Shown here piece after piece: positions 32,448 to 41,309 of a stretch of DNA of 64,000 nucleotides. The stretch is from JABDBE01 sp963832245. GTDB lineage: Bacteria > Acidobacteriota > Terriglobia > Terriglobales > Acidobacteriaceae. Where the stretch lies: positions 434,001 through 498,000 of the forward strand of contig CAWHTG010000003.1 of NCBI GenBank assembly GCA_963832245.1, written 5' to 3'. Made by a program: the position numbers and the translations under genes. The notes beneath the pieces are model-generated. The model saw only the letters and a program-made list of their open reading frames with translations. It ran no database searches and was not told the DNA's origin. Each line of letters opens with the position of its first letter. The stretch's first letter is position 1.

Positions 32448-34781
32448 CTAAGTAGGCACCTTCAGAATCAAGTAGCCGCCTACCAAGGCGAAGATCAGAT
32501 CTGGCGACCATGCGGCCAGCACCGGGGGCAACTGGCTGATGTTGCCCATGGCTTCAAACAGTCCTGCAACCGTCCAGTAGACTACTGCTATTCCGACGGC
32601 TACGGCGACACCGGTGATTGCGCCTCGCCGTCCTGAAGCAAGCGAAAAGGGAATGGCTAGCACCGCCATAACCAGCGTGATGATGGGGAAGGCAAACTTC
32701 TTTTCCAGTTGAACTCGGAGGCGCACTACGTCGAAGCCGCTCTGCTGCAGGTCGTGGATGTAGCGGCGCAACTCCTGGTAGCTCATTTCCGAGGACTGCT
32801 TCACTTCTTTCTTGAAGTAGGTGGGAGGCTCGCTGACTACGGGGAAGGTGGCTACGTCGAAGGTGCGATATTTTTCAATCGCTGGACCCCGCAGATCGCG
32901 CTCCCATCCCTGGGTGCAGACCCAACGATGCAGGCTGTCTTCCCAGTGCGCGCGGTCGGCGTAGATTCGTTTGGTTAACTGGAACGTGGCTGGATCGAAT
33001 TGGAAAACCGCGAGCCGGCCGAACTGATCGCGATCGGAATCAAACAGTTCGTAATAGTAGATATCGGAGTGCTGTCCGAAAATCCACTTGCGGTCGGGGT
33101 TGAGATAAGTTTGGGCCGGCTTGCCTTTGATCAGGTTGCGGAGCGCGTCCTGGCGTTTGTTGGCGTGCGGTAAATAAAACTGATCGGCGAAGAAGAGGCC
33201 GGTGGCAAGGATGGCCGCGGCTATGATCATGGGCGTGACGATACGGTAAATGCTGATGCCTGTGGTTTTGATAGCGGTGATTTCGTTGGAGCGCTGCATT
33301 ACCCCCAAAGTGATGAGGACTGCCAGCAGAATGCTCAGCGGGGTGATGTTGTAAACGAAATAAGGCGAGACGTTCAGCAGGTATTCCCCCACCACGAACG
33401 GCGAGATCTGGTTGCGGAGAATGTCTCCCAGCAACTCGAACAGCGTGAACACGAGCAGCAGCATGAGGAAGGTCGCGACGACCATGGCCAGATTCATGCC
33501 AAAGTCGCGGAGGACGTAGTCGTCCAGGATCATGGGGAAGCGGGCGCTGAACACGCGGCGGCGCGTGGCGGCGCGCTGAAAAACATCTTCGACGCGGGGG
33601 CGGAAGGGTATCTTGCCGGCTTCTAGCGCTCCGGTGTCGAACGGATGCAACAGTCGCCGCATGGAAGCGATTTCAAACGGCCTGTGTTCGGCGCGCCATA
33701 GGAGAAAGGCCCCGCCGAGGAAGAAGACAAGGTCTGCCAGCCACACGCCGAAGCCGGGCGATAACTTTCCCTGCCGCGCAAGGGAAACTCCTACCAGTGA
33801 CGCGGAATAATAGGCGAAGACCAGCAGGATGGTGAGCACGAATCCGGTGGACTTGCCGCCTTTTTTTGACGACAAGCCGAGTGGGATTCCGACGAGTGCC
33901 AATACCAGGCAGGATGTAGGCAAGGCGAAGCGGCGATGGAACTCGATCAGGTACCAGCGGGCCAGGGTGAGATTTTTCTGTTCGCCGGCTTGGCGCCACA
34001 AATCCCAGGTTCCGATTTGCGAAACCGGCACTGGTTCCTGCTCCTTTGTATTGTCGGCCTGCGGCACGGGAATGGGGATATCGGTTTGCTCGAAGGTAGA
34101 AATCTGATAGTGGTCGGAACTTTTGGGATCGGTTTCGTGGGTCGAGCCGTCGGTGAGGTGGAGATGCAAAGTCGCTGGCCCCTCGCTGACCAGAATTCCT
34201 TGCCGTGCCAAAGTGATTCGCGGGGAAAATGGAGTGCTAGTATCGGCGATGAAAACGCCTTTCCAGATGGCCGCGCCTTGGGCTGCTTTCACGTTTTGGA
34301 CGTAGAGCACGAGTCCGGGAAAACCTTCGTAAAACACTCGCGGCTGAACTTCGAATGAGACCTGGGAAGATTTGAGGCGATCCTGCAAATGGACCATGGC
34401 CGCCTGAGAGCGGGGCGCGAGATAGACTCCGTTGGCCAGAGCCAGAAGCCAGGCGGCGGCGGCGAAAATGGAAACGATGCGGAGAAAGCTCCAAACGCCA
34501 ATGCCGCTGGCCCGCATGGCGGTGATCTCACTGTCGGCCGCAAGGCGGCTGAGGCCGATCAGAATGCCGACCAGCACGCCGGCGGGAATGCTGATGGTGA
34601 GAGTCACCGGAATAATGAAGAAGAAGATCTCGGCCACGCTAGGCAGGGGAGCGCTGTTGCGAACTATGAGTTCGAGGATTTGTCCGAGGTCGCGGGTGAA
34701 GAGGACGAAGGTAAATACAGCCACGCCGATCAGGGCGTGAGCCATGACTTCGCGGAAAATGTAGCGGGTGAGAATCCGCAT
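32448..34781 (-). CDS. lptFG: LptF-LptG fusion, lipopolysaccharide export permease
   Basis: One frame of 777 residues contains two complete YjgP/YjgQ permeases. The N-terminal one (about residues 1-370) begins MRILTRYIFREVMAHALIG, typical of LptF. The second (about 395-777) begins FPMILDDYVLRDFGMNLAMV, with NEITAIKTTGISIYRI and a C-terminal SGRRGAITGVAVAVGIAVVYW, typical of LptG. Each has six helices with a periplasmic beta-jellyroll between helices 3 and 4. In the Lpt system LptF and LptG dimerise and, with LptB, extract LPS from the inner membrane. Here both halves are covalently joined. No lptB, lptA or lptC is adjacent. Confidence 0.9.
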   Translation of the reverse strand: MRILTRYIFREVMAHALIGVAVFTFVLFTRDLGQILELIVRNSAPLPSVAEIFFFIIPVTLTISIPAGVLVGILIGLSRLAADSEITAMRASGIGVWSFLRIVSIFAAAAWLLALANGVYLAPRSQAAMVHLQDRLKSSQVSFEVQPRVFYEGFPGLVLYVQNVKAAQGAAIWKGVFIADTSTPFSPRITLARQGILVSEGPATLHLHLTDGSTHETDPKSSDHYQISTFEQTDIPIPVPQADNTKEQEPVPVSQIGTWDLWRQAGEQKNLTLARWYLIEFHRRFALPTSCLVLALVGIPLGLSSKKGGKSTGFVLTILLVFAYYSASLVGVSLARQGKLSPGFGVWLADLVFFLGGAFLLWRAEHRPFEIASMRRLLHPFDTGALEAGKIPFRPRVEDVFQRAATRRRVFSARFPMILDDYVLRDFGMNLAMVVATFLMLLLVFTLFELLGDILRNQISPFVVGEYLLNVSPYFVYNITPLSILLAVLITLGVMQRSNEITAIKTTGISIYRIVTPMIIAAAILATGLFFADQFYLPHANKRQDALRNLIKGKPAQTYLNPDRKWIFGQHSDIYYYELFDSDRDQFGRLAVFQFDPATFQLTKRIYADRAHWEDSLHRWVCTQGWERDLRGPAIEKYRTFDVATFPVVSEPPTYFKKEVKQSSEMSYQELRRYIHDLQQSGFDVVRLRVQLEKKFAFPIITLVMAVLAIPFSLASGRRGAITGVAVAVGIAVVYWTVAGLFEAMGNISQLPPVLAAWSPDLIFALVGGYLILKVPT

Positions 34782-34882
34782 GGGGCCGCAACTAATTCGA
34801 GTCTAGCACGCGAAGTAACAGAACTTTCTGTGGTCCCGGAGTTTGGTTTTAGGGGGCACGTGGACGATGCAAGTCAAAAGCA

Positions 34883-34900
34883 GCGGACAGGGGTGTCCGC
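34883..34900. repeat. Hairpin upstream of the lone receiver gene
   Basis: GCGGACA and TGTCCGC form a 7-bp stem around a GGGG loop. The same stem with a different loop occurs at 51453-51472. Confidence 0.6.
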
Positions 34901-35004
34901 TCTACATTGTCCAATGAGGACGTGGCATTCAACGTGCTTGGTATCTGGCAAATCGCTTCGCCTAGACCCCTCTTAGGCGAGGCCAACGAAGGCAGCTCTC
35001 CCCT

Positions 35005-35367
35005 ATGAAGGCTTTGACCGTGATGTGCGTGGATGATGATGCTGGGATTCGAGAGCTCTACGGAGCTCTGCTCGGCCGAAATGGCTATCAGGTTGTAGCC
35101 GCCACCAACGGCCGCCACGCACTTCACGTGTTTGAGGCTAAGGAAAAAGAGATTGACGCCGTCATTCTGGACTATGAGATGCCTGGAATGAATGGTTTGG
35201 AGCTGGCAACATGGCTTAAGCAGCGACATCCGACCTTGCCAGTGATTATGATCTCGGGTTCGCACCCGGAGCTGGAGCAGATGGCTCCGTTCGTCGATGC
35301 CGCGATGGGAAAAGGGGTTCCATTACGGCACATTTTGGACCGGCTGGAGATCCTCTTGGCTTCTTGA
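35005..35367 (+). CDS. Stand-alone response regulator receiver domain
   Basis: The 120-residue protein is a single CheY-like domain: acidic pocket DDD near residue 9, phospho-acceptor Asp in AVILDYEMPGMNG, Ser/Thr in MISGS and the Lys in AAMGKGVPL. No output domain is present, so it acts by protein-protein contact or as a phosphate sink. No kinase gene is adjacent; the orphan kinase at 12960 is a possible but unproven partner. Confidence 0.8.
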   Translation: MKALTVMCVDDDAGIRELYGALLGRNGYQVVAATNGRHALHVFEAKEKEIDAVILDYEMPGMNGLELATWLKQRHPTLPVIMISGSHPELEQMAPFVDAAMGKGVPLRHILDRLEILLAS

Positions 35368-35379
35368 CTAGCGGCAAAG

Positions 35380-35449
35380 GTCGCGATTCTTGGTCACGTT
35401 TGGTGACACCGGGAGGATCGCGACTGCCGACGGCTCGGCAAAATGCCGA
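35380..35449. terminator. Nested inverted repeats between convergent genes
   Basis: GTCGCGAT (35380-35387) pairs with ATCGCGAC (35417-35424). Inside it GTCAC (35393) pairs with GTGAC (35403), and TCGGCA/TGCCGA (35435-35449) follows. The cluster fills the gap between the receiver gene and glgB and is suited to bidirectional termination. Confidence 0.6.
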
Positions 35450-37339
35450 CTATTCGGCCTTTAGAAAGAGAGCGGACAGTGGCGGCAAGGTCAAATTCAG
35501 CGAATAGGGACGGCCATGCACCGGCCCTTCCTCAGCTGTGACGCCGCCCAGATTGCCCATCCCACTGCCTCCATATTCTTTGCCATCGCTGTTCAGAAGT
35601 TCCCGCCAGTAGCCTCCCGAAGGAACTCCCAGCCGGTAATTGAGCCGGGGAACCGGGGTAAAGTTGTACACCGTCACAATCTTTTCTCTGGAGGAACTCC
35701 CCTTACGCAGTAACGACAGCGTGCTGGCGGCACTGTCGTTGCAGTCGATCCACTCGAATCCTTTGGGATCGGTGTCGAGTTCATGCAGGGCAGGCTCAGC
35801 TCTATAAACCCGATTCAACTGCTCCACCCAATTCCGCATTCCGTGGTGAACGGGATACTGCAACACGTCCCATTCCAGGCTGCTGTCGTGAGCCCACTCT
35901 CGCACTTGTCCGAACTCGTCGCCCATGAACAGTAATTTCTTGCCCGGCTGCCCGAACATGTAGCCGAAGAGCAGTCGCAGGTTGGCAAACCTTTGCCATT
36001 CGTCACCTGGCATTTTTCCGATGAGCGAGCCCTTGCCGTGGACGACTTCATCATGCGAAAGCGGCAGAACGAAATTTTCGGTGAACCCGTAGAGCATACG
36101 GAAGGTGAGCTGGTTGTGATGAAATTTGCGATGGATGGGGTCGTGCGAGAAGTACTGCAAAGTATCGTGCATCCAGCCCATGTCCCACTTGAAGCCGAAG
36201 CCCAGCCCGCCCAGATAAATGGGGCGTGAAACCATCGGCCAGGCGGTGGATTCTTCGGCAAAGGTCTGAATGCCGGGATACTCCTTGTAGGTTTCTATAT
36301 TGAACTGGCGCAGGAAGTCGATGGCTTCCAGATTTTCGCGTCCGCCGTATTTGTTGGGAAGCCACTCGCCTTGCTTACGGGAATAATCCAAGTACAGCAT
36401 GGACGCGACCGCATCCACCCGCAGCCCGTCGACGTGGTATTTGTCCAGCCAGAACATCGCGCTTGACAGCAGAAAGCTGCGGACTTCGTCGCGTCCATAG
36501 TTGAAGATCAGCGTCTTCCAGTCGGGATGGAAGCCCTGGCGAGAATCGGAGTGCTCGAACAAATGGGTACCGTCGAAGTAGGCCAGCCCGTGCTCGTCGG
36601 TAGGGAAGTGGGAGGGTACCCAATCGAGAATCACCCCAATGCCGCGCTGGTGCAGGTAGTCCACCAGATACATAAAATCCTGCGGCGTGCCGTAGCGGGC
36701 GGTTGGGGCGAAATAGCCGGTAGTCTGATATCCCCACGAGCCGTAGAACGGATGCTCCATCACTGGCAGGAATTCTACATGGGTGAAATTCATGCGTTGA
36801 ACGTAGTCGGCCATGCGGGTGGCGGTCTCGTGATAAGTTAGCGGACGATTATGTTCTTCGGGCACCCGCATCCATGAACCCAGATGAACTTCGTAAATGG
36901 AAATTGGGGCGTGCAGGGAATTTCTGCCTTGCCGATATTGCATCCACTCATGATCGGACCATTGGTAATCGAGATCCCACACGACGGAGGCGGTGCGTGG
37001 TGGCTTCTCGTGCCAGAATCCGAATGGATCTGCTTTGTCGACCACATGGCCGTGATGCCGGGAAACGATGTGAAACTTGTACACGGAGCCCTTGGTGATT
37101 CCGGGAATAAAGCCCTCCCAAATGCCCGAACTCTCACGCGCGTACAGCGGATGCGAATCTTTGTTCCAGTCGTTGAAGCTGCCAATGACGGTTACGCCGT
37201 GGGCATTGGGGGCCCAGACGCTGAAGTATGCGCCGGATTGACCGTCGACCGAAGTCAGATGGGAACCTAACTTTTCGTAGGCGCGGTAGTGGCGGCCCTG
37301 GTTGAAAAGATAAAGGTCCTGCTCAGTCAGAAGTCCCAT
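35450..37339 (-). CDS. glgB: 1,4-alpha-glucan branching enzyme
   Basis: GlgB makes alpha-1,6 branches in glycogen. The N-terminal CBM48-like module (about residues 20-110) contains GAYFSVWAPNAHGVTVIGSFNDW. The GH13 barrel contains GVILDWVPSHFPTDEHGLAYFDGTHLFEH, the nucleophile region GLRVDAVASMLYLDY, the acid/base Glu in TFAEESTAWP and PLSHDEVVHGKGS. The length of 629 lacks the extra N-terminal module of longer GlgB forms. It is divergent from a GH57 enzyme with a shared 184-base spacer, which suggests joint control of glycogen metabolism. Confidence 0.93.
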   Translation of the reverse strand: MGLLTEQDLYLFNQGRHYRAYEKLGSHLTSVDGQSGAYFSVWAPNAHGVTVIGSFNDWNKDSHPLYARESSGIWEGFIPGITKGSVYKFHIVSRHHGHVVDKADPFGFWHEKPPRTASVVWDLDYQWSDHEWMQYRQGRNSLHAPISIYEVHLGSWMRVPEEHNRPLTYHETATRMADYVQRMNFTHVEFLPVMEHPFYGSWGYQTTGYFAPTARYGTPQDFMYLVDYLHQRGIGVILDWVPSHFPTDEHGLAYFDGTHLFEHSDSRQGFHPDWKTLIFNYGRDEVRSFLLSSAMFWLDKYHVDGLRVDAVASMLYLDYSRKQGEWLPNKYGGRENLEAIDFLRQFNIETYKEYPGIQTFAEESTAWPMVSRPIYLGGLGFGFKWDMGWMHDTLQYFSHDPIHRKFHHNQLTFRMLYGFTENFVLPLSHDEVVHGKGSLIGKMPGDEWQRFANLRLLFGYMFGQPGKKLLFMGDEFGQVREWAHDSSLEWDVLQYPVHHGMRNWVEQLNRVYRAEPALHELDTDPKGFEWIDCNDSAASTLSLLRKGSSSREKIVTVYNFTPVPRLNYRLGVPSGGYWRELLNSDGKEYGGSGMGNLGGVTAEEGPVHGRPYSLNLTLPPLSALFLKAE

Positions 37340-37523
37340 TTTAGCGCGACCTCGGGGCCTGTGTTGGATTCGTCATAAGGGATTAAGGTTAGCCGAGCCT
37401 TGTTAGTGTACCGGAATGAAACCGTTGGAGACGACAAGGCTTTGCCCGCCGCTAGAAATTGGATACACGCATGCTAGACTTCTTACACGGCCCTCGATCT
37501 TCCCGGGTGAGCCGTCATGTTCA

Positions 37524-39788
37524 ATGCCCGTGCTGCGCGTAATCGTTCTTTGGCACCAGCATCAGCCTTTCTACAAAGATCTGGTCACGGGTGAATACCG
37601 TCTTCCCTGGGTTCGGCTGCACGCCCTTAAAGACTACTACGGCATGGTGAAGCTGCTGGACGAGTTTCCCAATGTCCACCAGACTTTCAACCTTGTCCCG
37701 TCGTTGATCACACAGATTCAGGACTATGTGGCGGGAACGTCGCAGGACCCGTTCTTGAAGGTCGCGGCTAAGCCGGCGAAGGATCTCACGGCAACCGAAC
37801 GCCGCTTTGCTTTGCAATATCTGTTTCAGGCGAATCCGGTGCACATGATCGGCCGCTATCCCCGCTACCACGCGCTGTGGGAAAGATTTCGTGGAGTGGG
37901 CGATTCTGCGGAACGGGCCGAGAAGTACTTTCAGGCGCAGGACTTCACCGATCTGCAAGTGCTTTCGCAAATCGCGTGGTTTGATGAACTCTTTCTCGAC
38001 GATCCGGAGATCGCAGCGCTGGTCGGAAAGGGGCAGCGCTTCTCGCTAGAGGATCAGGCCTTTGTGATCGCTCGCCAGCGCGAGCTGCTGGGCAAGGTGC
38101 TGCCCGCACATGCAGCCGCGGCGCAGCAGGGAAGAATCGAAATCTCAACTTCACCTTTTTATCATCCGATCATGCCGCTCGTCTGCGATACAAACATGGG
38201 TGCCGTTTCGACTCCCGGATTGCCTCTGCCCCAGAACCGTTTTCGCCATCCCGAAGACGCGCAAGAGCAGTTGCGGCGTGGGTTGGAATTGCATCGGCAA
38301 GTCTTCGGGGTCCGACCGGTCGGGGTATGGCCTTCGGAAGGCAGCGTGTCGGAGGAGGTTTTGGGCATTGCACAGAGCCTGGGCGTGAAGTGGATGGCCA
38401 CGGACGAAGGCGTCCTGGGACGAAGTTTGGGAATCAACTTTGCCCGTGATAGCGAAGGACGGCTATCGACGCCTAGCGCGGAGAAACTTTATACCATCCA
38501 TCGATTCGAAAAGGGTGCCACGCAGATGAACCTGGTCTTTCGCGACCACACCATTTCGGACATGATCGGATTCGTGTACTCGGGTATGCCGCCGCAGGAC
38601 GCCGCCAATCATCTCATGCACAACATTAAGCAAGCCGCGCAACCTTTAATACGTCAAGGACGAGACGCGGTGGTTTCCATCATTCTCGATGGTGAAAACG
38701 CCTGGGAATATTACCCCAGATCGGGCCGCGAGTTCCTGCGCCGCTTCTATGACAAGCTGCAGAGTGAGCCGGGAATCGAGGCGGTTACGGTTTCCGAGGC
38801 GATTGCTCGGCACCACGACTTCGCTACGCTCACTTCGCTGGTCCCTGGCTCCTGGATCAATGCTAACTTCAACGTGTGGATTGGCGCGCCCGAGGATAAC
38901 CGCTCCTGGGATTATCTTTACAACGCCCGCAACTTCTATGCCGAGGCCGCAGGCCGGGCAACCGAGGCGCAGCGGAAGTTGGCGCTCGAAGAACTGTTTA
39001 TCGCCGAAGGCAGCGATTGGAACTGGTGGTACGGGCCGGAACATCACTCAGCCAACGACCGCGAATTCGACGAACTTTATCGCAAGCATCTTTCCAACGT
39101 GTATCAAGCGCTGGGCGCAATCGCGCCCGATTATCTTGCGCAGCCGATAAGCGGCGTGGAGGCCAGGCCCGAGTTCACGCCTCAGACTCACTACATCCAT
39201 CCCCGCATTACCGGCGACATGGTCCGTTATTTCGAGTGGATGGGTGCGTCGGTCCACACCGCCGATCACCGCGCGGGCGCCATGCACGGGAAGCAGTTTC
39301 TGATTGATTGCGTGCATACAGGAATCGATGAGACTCATGTTTATGGCCGACTGGATTTTGTGGGCAAGCCACCAGAGTTGGATTTTGACTTGGTTGTCAA
39401 TCTTGAATCCTGGGCGGTCGACGCGCAGCGCCCGCGGCGTGGGGTACGAGTGGATGTGCGAGTCGAAGCGGGGAACGCTTCGTCATGGCGGGTGAGTTCT
39501 CCGGATGAGGATAAACCCCTGGCGACTTCGGATCATCCGTCCGAAGAAGTGAAAATAGCGCTGCGGCGAACCTTCGAGTTCAAAATGCCACTCGCATGGT
39601 TAATGGCCAAGCCGGTGGCTTCTGCCGCCATCAGCACCGGAGGAAGAGCAAACACGCCGGTCGCGACCCTGCTGCGCCTGCGCTTCAGCCTATGGCAAAA
39701 CCGCCTGCCGGTTGACGCGCTGCCGCTCGAGGGATGGATCGAGCTGCGGCTTCTGAGTGAGGAAGACCTGATGGCGTTGGCGTTTTAG
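37524..39788 (+). CDS. GH57 family glycoside hydrolase
   Basis: The 754-residue protein begins with the GH57 motif VLWHQHQPFY. It contains GVWPSEGSVSEEVL (the Glu matches the family nucleophile position) and SIILDGENAWEYY. A C-terminal beta-rich region of about 200 residues follows the catalytic barrel. GH57 enzymes are retaining alpha-amylases, amylopullulanases or branching enzymes; position next to glgB suggests alpha-glucan processing. I chose ATG 37524 because homology starts there; the upstream frame to 37416 adds 36 atypical residues. Confidence 0.88.
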   Translation: MPVLRVIVLWHQHQPFYKDLVTGEYRLPWVRLHALKDYYGMVKLLDEFPNVHQTFNLVPSLITQIQDYVAGTSQDPFLKVAAKPAKDLTATERRFALQYLFQANPVHMIGRYPRYHALWERFRGVGDSAERAEKYFQAQDFTDLQVLSQIAWFDELFLDDPEIAALVGKGQRFSLEDQAFVIARQRELLGKVLPAHAAAAQQGRIEISTSPFYHPIMPLVCDTNMGAVSTPGLPLPQNRFRHPEDAQEQLRRGLELHRQVFGVRPVGVWPSEGSVSEEVLGIAQSLGVKWMATDEGVLGRSLGINFARDSEGRLSTPSAEKLYTIHRFEKGATQMNLVFRDHTISDMIGFVYSGMPPQDAANHLMHNIKQAAQPLIRQGRDAVVSIILDGENAWEYYPRSGREFLRRFYDKLQSEPGIEAVTVSEAIARHHDFATLTSLVPGSWINANFNVWIGAPEDNRSWDYLYNARNFYAEAAGRATEAQRKLALEELFIAEGSDWNWWYGPEHHSANDREFDELYRKHLSNVYQALGAIAPDYLAQPISGVEARPEFTPQTHYIHPRITGDMVRYFEWMGASVHTADHRAGAMHGKQFLIDCVHTGIDETHVYGRLDFVGKPPELDFDLVVNLESWAVDAQRPRRGVRVDVRVEAGNASSWRVSSPDEDKPLATSDHPSEEVKIALRRTFEFKMPLAWLMAKPVASAAISTGGRANTPVATLLRLRFSLWQNRLPVDALPLEGWIELRLLSEEDLMALAF

Positions 39789-39836
39789 AGGCGGTTGGCG
39801 CTTCTCGAGCGTTGCAAAACATATTGACTTTAACGT

Positions 39837-39920
39837 TGTCATTTCCAGCCCAGTAGAGAAACCTGCTTTTCCGCTCGTGTCAGCCAAACTGCAGGTTCCT
39901 CCACTTCGCTCGGAATGACA
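39837..39920. repeat. MITE-like element with 30-base imperfect inverted arms
   Basis: The arm 39837-39866 and the reverse complement of 39891-39920 agree at 24 of 30 positions and both begin TGTCATT and end AACCTGC. The centre is 24 bases. It lies in the gap between the GH57 gene and a PilZ gene. The sequence type (a TGTCATTCCGAGCG-like end) resembles short dispersed repeats I associate with acidobacterial genomes; I could not verify copy number. Confidence 0.65.
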
Positions 39921-40039
39921 GGCACTAGTGGCGTCGCGTGTTCCGCAAAAATCAATAGAACGATTAATCTTTTCTTTTCCGGCAGATCAGGAGCACTATT
40001 GCATTCAGAGGGGTCCTGGTTTGGAAAGGAGACGAAGCC

Positions 40040-40414
40040 ATGACCGAGCCGCCTCAGGAATTGTCCCAAAAGGAACGAAGAAAATACCCACGGGCCAAGA
40101 TCGCGATTCCCATTGAATTCAAACCGGAAAGCGCAGCCGTTGCCAGCCGAGCCGAAACTGCTGATCTTAGTCTTGCCGGATGCTATGTAGAGATGAGCTT
40201 TACGCTGCCGGTGGGGACGAAGTTAGATGTGATGCTTTGGATGGAAGATGAACGATTAGCTGGTAAGGGGATTGTGGTTACGCATCACCCACAATTCGGC
40301 AACGGGATCGAGTTTTTGGAGATGTCTGCGCAAGACCAAGACAAGCTGGCGCACTTTCTGAAAAAGTGTGAAGCAGCGTCCCCGGAAAAGCCGGAAGCCA
40401 ACGGCTCCGGTTAA
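40040..40414 (+). CDS. PilZ-domain protein
   Basis: The 124-residue protein is almost only a PilZ domain: ERRKYPRAKIAIPIEF (the R-x3-R c-di-GMP motif is RRKYPR), then TADLSLAGCYVEMSF matching the D/N-x-S-x-x-G motif, and FGNGIEFLEM. It is therefore a likely cyclic di-GMP receptor. GGAAAGGAGACG precedes ATG 40040. A truncated copy of the dispersed CGGCTAA-type hairpin lies just downstream (about 40451-40478). Confidence 0.8.
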   Translation: MTEPPQELSQKERRKYPRAKIAIPIEFKPESAAVASRAETADLSLAGCYVEMSFTLPVGTKLDVMLWMEDERLAGKGIVVTHHPQFGNGIEFLEMSAQDQDKLAHFLKKCEAASPEKPEANGSG

Positions 40415-40622
40415 TTGGAGCTTGTCGCGATTGGTGTGTCGTGCGCCCCTCAGCGGCTAAGGCCGAATTCAAAACAATGCATTTACCGCAGCGCTGGAAT
40501 CGTTGCGCCACGCAAATTCAAATGCACATTGAGTTTCTCCAAGCCTTTGAAGCCGTGTCCTTCCCGCTTCTGCGTTTCCCAGCAACAAATCGAGAAGTGA
40601 ATAACAACTGGAGAGTATTTTC

Positions 40623-41249
40623 CTACTGACCGCCAGTCGCCGCTGTCATCGCCAGCGGACGGCTCAATTCCATTACCAACTCAGTACCCGCCGGCAGCAT
40701 CGCCGAATTCTTTTTGCCCAGCCAGTGGGCAACCGTGGCAGTGGCGCCGACCGCTCCGCCGATCAGAACCCCTTTGCCTCCGCCGATTAACCCTCCCACC
40801 AGCATGCCGCCGCCGGTGCCAATGCCAATCTCGGTCATGTCTTTGCCGTCGTGTCCCTTGCCCTTGAATTGGCCTTCCTCGTTGACGTCGGTTCCGTTGC
40901 GCACGCTGGTGTCGACCAGTGTGGCATTGAGCATATAGTGTTCGCCGTTAGGCAGCACTACTGTCTCCGGGAAGATGGCAATTGTCGGCTTGCCCGCAAT
41001 CCGGCGCGGCTCGCTGGCCTTGGTGACGCGCCCTTGTACAGTGGCGCCCACGGGAATCACCGGCTTTCCATCGAGCATGACCGCTTCGGTTACCCGGGCG
41101 GAAAAGGGGTCCCCACTCTTGCTGGAGAAAGTGGTGAGGGCATTCTCCAGCTTCACTTTCATGGATGTGCCCGCAGGCAGCGAGATATTGTTTTGCGCCA
41201 CCGCGGCCACGGCCAGTAACACCACACTAAGCAATACGATTTTTTTCAT
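40623..41249 (-). CDS. Exported glycine-zipper protein
   Basis: A signal peptide (MKKIVLLSVVLLAVAAVAQ) is followed by a beta-rich module (LPAGTSMKVKLENALTTFSSKSGDPFSARV, then IPVGATVQGRVT). This aligns with the module after the BON domain in the gene at 14656. A Gly-rich hydrophobic zipper (IGTGGGMLVGGLIGGGKGVLIGGAVGA) and a C-terminal strand follow. Glycine zippers insert in or across membranes. The function is unknown; an outer-membrane or periplasmic structural role is inferred. Confidence 0.75.
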   Translation of the reverse strand: MKKIVLLSVVLLAVAAVAQNNISLPAGTSMKVKLENALTTFSSKSGDPFSARVTEAVMLDGKPVIPVGATVQGRVTKASEPRRIAGKPTIAIFPETVVLPNGEHYMLNATLVDTSVRNGTDVNEEGQFKGKGHDGKDMTEIGIGTGGGMLVGGLIGGGKGVLIGGAVGATATVAHWLGKKNSAMLPAGTELVMELSRPLAMTAATGGQ

Positions 41250-41309
41250 TTCGCCTCCTGAATCGGTAGTGAGATTTCTAACTTCGGTTGTATGTTTTCC
41301 CCTGTGAAC

